Shown: in pieces, positions 59,743-64,000 of the stretch
How the letters are laid out: each line of letters starts with the position of its first letter
Numbering within the stretch: position 1 is the stretch's first letter
Source of the DNA: Austropuccinia psidii
Lineage: Eukaryota; Basidiomycota; Pucciniomycetes; Pucciniales; Sphaerophragmiaceae
Direction of reading: 5' to 3'
DNA length: 64,000 bases
Assembly: GCA_023105745.1 (NCBI GenBank)
Contig: JALGQZ010000007.1
Coordinates: 55,533,569 to 55,597,568, forward strand
Position numbers and translations under genes: made by a program
Notes under the pieces: model-generated
Seen by the model: the letters and a program-made list of their open reading frames with translations, nothing else
What the model was told of the DNA's origin: nothing
The model's database searches: none

Positions 59743-62700
59743 ATGACTACCAGAAGAGGTTCCCAATACTCCATCCAATCAGATGGAGCTGGACTCAGAG
59801 GTAGAATTGATCCCACAAAAGGGAAAAGAAAGGGCAATATCCCCAGTGGAACAGAATCCACACAAGGAAGTGCCTTATCCCAAAGGCAAGTCCCAGAAAT
59901 GCCCATCATATCTGAGCCTGAATTGGAACTAAGTATGAGTAACTCAAACAGGTACAAATCACATTCAGAGGGCTCAAATAGACATCTACATGAGCCAGTA
60001 CAAACAGTATTACACAGTATACAAGGACAAAGACTGGGAAATGCTGCCTCAAATACACCAAGGAGTGATGAACTCCTGGCACATCCTGAAAAAGTTCCTC
60101 AAAGAGGAGGAGATAGTGAAATACTCCAATGGATGGAATCCACTGTCATCCAAACCTCAAATCAAAAAGATCAAGGATTATCATGCCAAAAAGAGGGAGG
60201 CAACCAAGGAAGAAGCCCCAGTAGCTTCTACCAGCAAGCCTCAAGCCAACCCACTTCCCCAAGAAGGGAAGAAGAACAAGAAAAAGCATTGGAGGAAACC
60301 ATATTCCCCAAGCTACAGAATCCCAAGAATCCAAAAGGATGCCATGGACAATGTTTTCAACATGGCCAGAACCTTGATGGAATTCAAGGACAAGGAAGAG
60401 CAAAGAATGAGACAACCTCATTTCCCAAAGAAATAACCTTGTCCAAAGATGTTGTAAATACTTTAACAGAAATTAAAAATAGTATATTACCTCTAAAAGA
60501 AATTAAAGACAGTTTATTATCACTACAAGAAATAAATAACAATTTATCTTCTTTAACAAAAATTGTTGTACAAAACAAGAAAGAAATTGACAACATTAAG
60601 TTTATTGTTGAAAATAATAAACCAAAAAATTTAATTGACAATACTCAAAAATTAATACAAGGACAACAAGAATTGTATAAATACATAAAAGATATCAAAG
60701 ACAAGACTTTGACAATCAATTATGATGTGAGTATTGACAATCTTACAGAAAAATTAAATAAATTAAGTATTTCTGTAGAAAAATTTGAAGAAAAGACTTC
60801 ATCACACCAAAAATTACTTTTGGACCATGTGGAAAAAAGTGATGAAGCAAGAATGCATCTGAAAGATGATATTCAAAGTGAAATAAGGCTTATTACTGAA
60901 AAAATGGATAAAATTAATGAGGCTAATTTAAATATGCCAAAGTTATCAACACCATTTTCCCATATAAGAAGCCCTATTAAAACAAAAGAGGAATTGTCAA
61001 ATCCTTTCATAACAGACTTGAGTCACCAAGACAATAACCAAGTCTTAATGAAGGAAGCACCTCAATTGAAGGAATGGCCAACATTCACAGGAGAAGGTGA
61101 ATATGACCACATGTCATTTATTAAAACAATTGACATGTTACAAGAAGACTATGCCATACCAGATGAATTAATCACTGCAAGATTACATTCATTGTTTGAG
61201 AAATCTGCAAAAAGATGGTATTATGGCATAAGACAAACAAATGGTAAAAATACCTGGTCTTGGTGGAAACAAGAAATAATCACCAAGTGGGCAAATGATG
61301 CCTGGAGGTATAAGATAGAAAATGCATTTGAAAACTCTTTCTTTGACCCTGAGAAAGATAAACCTTTAACTTGGTTCCTAAAACAAGTTGAAAGACTTAA
61401 TGCACTGTACCCAGAAATGTCACAGAAGATGGTGCATATGAAAATACTTAAAAAATGTGGAGGGGAACTAGAACATGCCCTAAGAAGCAGGTGTATAGAA
61501 CCATGCTCCACAGAAGAGTATATAAATGCACTAGAAGATATAGTGACAAGAACAAAAATTGGCAGGACTTGGAAAAGATTGGACATTAAAAGCCCAAACA
61601 AACCATTTATCAAGAAAGATAAATCAAAAGAATCCTTTAAACCCAATACATCCAACAATAATGAGCAAAGAAAATGCCATAAATGTGGAGGTATTGGACA
61701 CTTAGCCAATAATTGCCTTAAAAAAGCAAAGATCAATGAAATTGTGGAAACAGAAAACCACAATGACAAAGAAGAGGAATCTGACTCTGAAAAAGAGACA
61801 GAAGAGTCAGAGAGCTCTGAAAGTGATGAAATCAATATAATTAATGCACAAATTAATAATATTGATATAATTTATGAAGTACTGGATGTTAACTCAAACT
61901 TGCCACAAGTTGGAACATCTGACACAAACCTGACAAACATACAAGATGCCAAAATGTATAGAACCAAACCTGCAAGAGGAATGGGATATACAGCTGGAAA
62001 ATCAAGTATAAGTATTGTTATGGTTGATAACCAAGAAGGAAAGATTAACTTGGATACAGGAGCATATTGCACTTGTGTTGGTAAAAGTTATTTAAAAACC
62101 ATTGTCCCAGACTGGCAAGAAAAACTTATGCCAATACAAGGTGTCAAATTTAGTAGTGCAAGTGAGAGCATGAAGCCCCTTGGAATAATTGATTTAACAC
62201 TAATTTTTCCTCATCCCTCACAATGTGTCAGAATTAAAGTAGAGTTTGTAGTAATGGACAACTGTACTAGTAATCATTTCATACTTGGGAATGACTACTT
62301 ATCAATCTATGGTATAGATATCTCCAACCAAAAAGATAGATATTTTACCATAGGAGATAATAAAAGACAAAAGTTTGGATTCTTAAATAACAAAAAACAA
62401 ATCACAGTTATTAAGAATGAGGAAAAAATTCCAGAAAAAGAACTTTTTATATCTGAACAACTCAGAGAGGCAGAATTCAATCAAGAATTAACAGAAAAAA
62501 TGAAAGAAAAATTGATTGACCTCTTATTTAAGTATAAAAATGCCTTTGCAACTGACAAAGAGCCACTAGGTGCCATAATTGGACATGAAGTGGATATAAT
62601 TCTTAATGTAGAAAAACCTTACCAACCTTTATTAAGAAGACCTGCTTATCCAGCCAGCCCAAGAGCTAGAGAAGCCCTAGAGGTGCACATTAAAGAATTA

Positions 62701-64000
62701 ATGGACCTTGGAGTATTAAGAAAGGTTGGACATAATGAACAAGTAGAAGTTACTACACCTGTCAGTATAACTTGGCATAATGGAAAATCAAGGATGGTAG
62801 GAGACTTCAGAGCCCTGAATACCTATACCATTCCAGACAGATATCCAATACCCAGAATCCATGAGACATTAACCCAATTGTCACAAGCTAAGTTCATCAC
62901 AGCTATGGATGCTCTTAAGGGTTTTCATCAAAATGTCTTAACAGACAATGCCAAGAAACTACTAAGAATAATAGTCCATTGTGGAATTTTTGAATACTTA
63001 AGAATGCCTTTTGGAATAAAAAATGCACCCTCCCATTATCAAAGAATGATGAATACCATATTTCCTGAAGAATTATCAGAAGGATGGTTAATCATCTATA
63101 TTGATGATATTATAGTTTGCTCAGAAACTTGGGACAATCACCTTAAAAGACTAGAAAGGGTACTACAGAAAATAGTCCAAGTGAATATGAAAATTTCCTT
63201 GAAAAAGTGTCATTTTTCATATAGTGAATTAAAAGCACTAGGACATGTGGTATCTGGACTTAGTCTAGGCATAGACAAAAATAAAGTAGCAGCAGTACTA
63301 CTTAAACCAATGCCTCAAACTAAAAAAGAAATGCAATCATTTCTAGGATTTGCTGGTTACTATAGACAGCATATAAAGGACTTTGCAAAGATTGCTAAAT
63401 CCTTGTATAAGCTATGTGACCAACAAACAGTCTATGAGATGACAGAAGAAAGAGTCAGGGCATATGAAGAATTAAAAAATTCCTTAACAAATGCCCCATT
63501 TCTTCTGATGCCAGATTGGAAACTACCCTTCAAACTGTACATTGATGCTTGTGGACAAGGACTAGGTGCTGCACTTCACCAAACACAAATTATCAATGAC
63601 AAACCAGTGGAAGGACCAATTTGTTTCATTTCAAGACAGATAAAGCCAACAGAAGCAAGGTATGGAGCAAGCCAAATGGAATGCTTATGCCTAGTATGGG
63701 CTTTAGAAAAACTGCATTATTATTTGGATGGCACAGTATTTGATGTAATCACAGACTGTAATGCTGTGAAATCACTATTAAATATGAAGACTCCAAATAG
63801 ACATATGCTGAGATGGCAAATTGCTATCCAAGAATATAGGCTAGAATTCAAAGATTCTGATGGTTTTACCCATGATTGGTGTACACTAATACCAGCACTT
63901 GAACTGGCATATAAGACATCAATCCATTCTTCTACTGGCAAAACACCAGCAATGCTAGAGAAAGGTTGGAATCCAAGACTTCCTTATAACACCCTCAAAA
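59743..64000 (+). CDS. gag-pol polyprotein, family-A Ty3 element (open to window edge; integrase core deleted)
   Basis: From ATG 59743 ([17 protein letters not shown]..) the frame is open for more than 1,400 codons. The first 230 residues are disordered and basic; then a long coiled-coil-like stretch (about residues 235-420), a Ty3-type capsid ([36 protein letters not shown]), a zinc knuckle [14 protein letters not shown] (about residue 645), an acidic linker, an aspartic protease [11 protein letters not shown] (Asp about residue 771), RT ([38 protein letters not shown] at about residue 1119) and RNase H ([36 protein letters not shown]). At 63840/63841, IAIQEYR is joined directly and in frame to [16 protein letters not shown], skipping the rest of RNase H, the HHCC finger and the DDE core. 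I found no CG dinucleotide between 59761 and 64000. Confidence 0.9.
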   Translation, partial: MTTRRGSQYSIQSDGAGLRGRIDPTKGKRKGNIPSGTESTQGSALSQRQVPEMPIISEPELELSMSNSNRYKSHSEGSNRHLHEPVQTVLHSIQGQRLGNAASNTPRSDELLAHPEKVPQRGGDSEILQWMESTVIQTSNQKDQGLSCQKEGGNQGRSPSSFYQQASSQPTSPRREEEQEKALEETIFPKLQNPKNPKGCHGQCFQHGQNLDGIQGQGRAKNETTSFPKEITLSKDVVNTLTEIKNSILPLKEIKDSLLSLQEINNNLSSLTKIVVQNKKEIDNIKFIVENNKPKNLIDNTQKLIQGQQELYKYIKDIKDKTLTINYDVSIDNLTEKLNKLSISVEKFEEKTSSHQKLLLDHVEKSDEARMHLKDDIQSEIRLITEKMDKINEANLNMPKLSTPFSHIRSPIKTKEELSNPFITDLSHQDNNQVLMKEAPQLKEWPTFTGEGEYDHMSFIKTIDMLQEDYAIPDELITARLHSLFEKSAKRWYYGIRQTNGKNTWSWWKQEIITKWANDAWRYKIENAFENSFFDPEKDKPLTWFLKQVERLNALYPEMSQKMVHMKILKKCGGELEHALRSRCIEPCSTEEYINALEDIVTRTKIGRTWKRLDIKSPNKPFIKKDKSKESFKPNTSNNNEQRKCHKCGGIGHLANNCLKKAKINEIVETENHNDKEEESDSEKETEESESSESDEINIINAQINNIDIIYEVLDVNSNLPQVGTSDTNLTNIQDAKMYRTKPARGMGYTAGKSSISIVMVDNQEGKINLDTGAYCTCVGKSYLKTIVPDWQEKLMPIQGVKFSSASESMKPLGIIDLTLIFPHPSQCVRIKVEFVVMDNCTSNHFILGNDYLSIYGIDISNQKDRYFTIGDNKRQKFGFLNNKKQITVIKNEEKIPEKELFISEQLREAEFNQELTEKMKEKLIDLLFKYKNAFATDKEPLGAIIGHEVDIILNVEKPYQPLLRRPAYPASPRAREALEVHIKELMDLGVLRKVGHNEQVEVTTPVSITWHNGKSRMVGDFRALNTYTIPDRYPIPRIHETLTQLSQAKFITAMDALKGFHQNVLTDNAKKLLRIIVHCGIFEYLRMPFGIKNAPSHYQRMMNTIFPEELSEGWLIIYIDDIIVCSETWDNHLKRLERVLQKIVQVNMKISLKKCHFSYSELKALGHVVSGLSLGIDKNKVAAVLLKPMPQTKKEMQSFLGFAGYYRQHIKDFAKIAKSLYKLCDQQTVYEMTEERVRAYEELKNSLTNAPFLLMPDWKLPFKLYIDACGQGLGAALHQTQIINDKPVEGPICFISRQIKPTEARYGASQMECLCLVWALEKLHYYLDGTVFDVITDCNAVKSLLNMKTPNRHMLRWQIAIQEYRLEFKDSDGFTHDWCTLIPALELAYKTSIHSSTGKTPAMLEKGWNPRLPYNTLK
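59990..60436 (+). CDS. Overlapping reading frame within gag, 148 residues, frame -1 partner
   Basis: In the frame one base ahead of gag-pol, an ORF starts at ATG 59990 ([20 protein letters not shown]) and ends at TAA 60434. The frame is open from about 59939. Its translation ([40 protein letters not shown], then a Lys-rich stretch and [20 protein letters not shown]) looks more like a folded protein than the low-complexity gag-pol frame over the same bases. It ends on overlapping slippery-type heptamers. The upstream spliced exon, if real, leads into this frame, although stops at about 59930 and 59936 separate it from this ORF. It may be the true gag N-terminus reached before a -1 shift, or a separate small protein. 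Confidence 0.5.
   Translation: MSQYKQYYTVYKDKDWEMLPQIHQGVMNSWHILKKFLKEEEIVKYSNGWNPLSSKPQIKKIKDYHAKKREATKEEAPVASTSKPQANPLPQEGKKNKKKHWRKPYSPSYRIPRIQKDAMDNVFNMARTLMEFKDKEEQRMRQPHFPKK
60421..60430 (+). promoter_or_regulatory. Candidate -1 ribosomal frameshift site
   Basis: TTTCCCAAAG contains two X-XXY-YYZ heptamers, T-TTC-CCA and C-CCA-AAG, in register with the 59990 ORF and one codon (AAA) before its TAA. A -1 slip enters the gag-pol frame at [11 protein letters not shown] cannot evaluate a downstream pseudoknot by eye. Confidence 0.4.

Larger units (their letters stand above)
56979..64000 (+). mobile_element. Ty3/gypsy family-A element (5' LTR, leader, gag-pol), cut by the window edge
   Basis: A 2026-bp LTR is followed two bases later by a TGG-type primer-binding site, a leader with a probable spliced upstream exon, and a continuous gag-pol frame. 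It sits in the minus-strand CACTA relic. An in-frame deletion at 63840/63841 removes the RNase H end and most of integrase, so despite the open frame it cannot integrate on its own. Confidence 0.9.

Overview
The window is an AT-rich, repeat-dominated stretch of a fungal genome, most likely a rust (Pucciniales). The retroelement gag-pol and CACTA sequences resemble predicted proteins I remember from the myrtle rust Austropuccinia psidii, but the species call is inference. It holds one convincing host gene, an intron-rich secreted GH92 alpha-mannosidase at 2486-6370 (-) in a CpG-rich island. Almost everything else is transposable elements, broken or nested. I saw no rRNA, tRNA or CRISPR array.

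Layout: an old LTR relic (1-988); the GH92 gene; a decayed Pogo/Tigger transposase (7395-8430, -); an old family-A LTR (8465-11107, -) carrying a 520-bp minisatellite with a 10-bp unit; a solo family-A LTR (11218-13118, TSD TTTCA); a family-A Ty3 pol tail (13153-14035, -); a family-B Ty3 pol relic (15464-17885, -) with a solo family-S LTR inside it (16183-16941, TSD AGCTG); a 60-bp-unit tandem array (18087-18640); an LTR-like repeat (19229-21685); a MULE with TIRs and an OTU protease domain (21850-26255); a full-length Ty3 chromovirus (27763-37605, TSD GAACC) that splits an unknown coding remnant; a second LTR-like repeat (38917-40761); a hAT relic (41275-45475, -) with a nested solo family-A LTR (42872-44695, TSD ATAAA); a CACTA/Tnp2 relic (48640-52805, +) with a nested solo family-B LTR (48896-50396, TSD GGTTT); a family-S LTR plus leader (53539-54930); a second CACTA relic on the other strand (55822-56978); and, running off the right edge, a family-A Ty3 element (56979-64000) whose gag-pol frame is open throughout.

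How the parts fit together: three Ty3 LTR groups recur. Family A is about 1.8-2.0 kb (2.6 kb with the minisatellite), starts with a 42-nt hairpin, and uses a conventional TGG-type primer-binding site. Family B is about 1.5 kb and has TGACGT motifs around a TATA box. Family S comes in a 0.76-kb and a 1.66-kb form sharing the 3' half, and shows the signature of tRNA-independent self-priming: 14 nt inside the LTR are exactly complementary to 14 nt starting one base downstream of the LTR, and the two families with a visible leader carry a compensatory base change. The right-edge family-A ORF contains no CpG that I could find in about 4.2 kb, and it lacks its integrase core through a precise in-frame deletion. 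Upstream it overlaps a second reading frame that ends at a candidate -1 slippery site.
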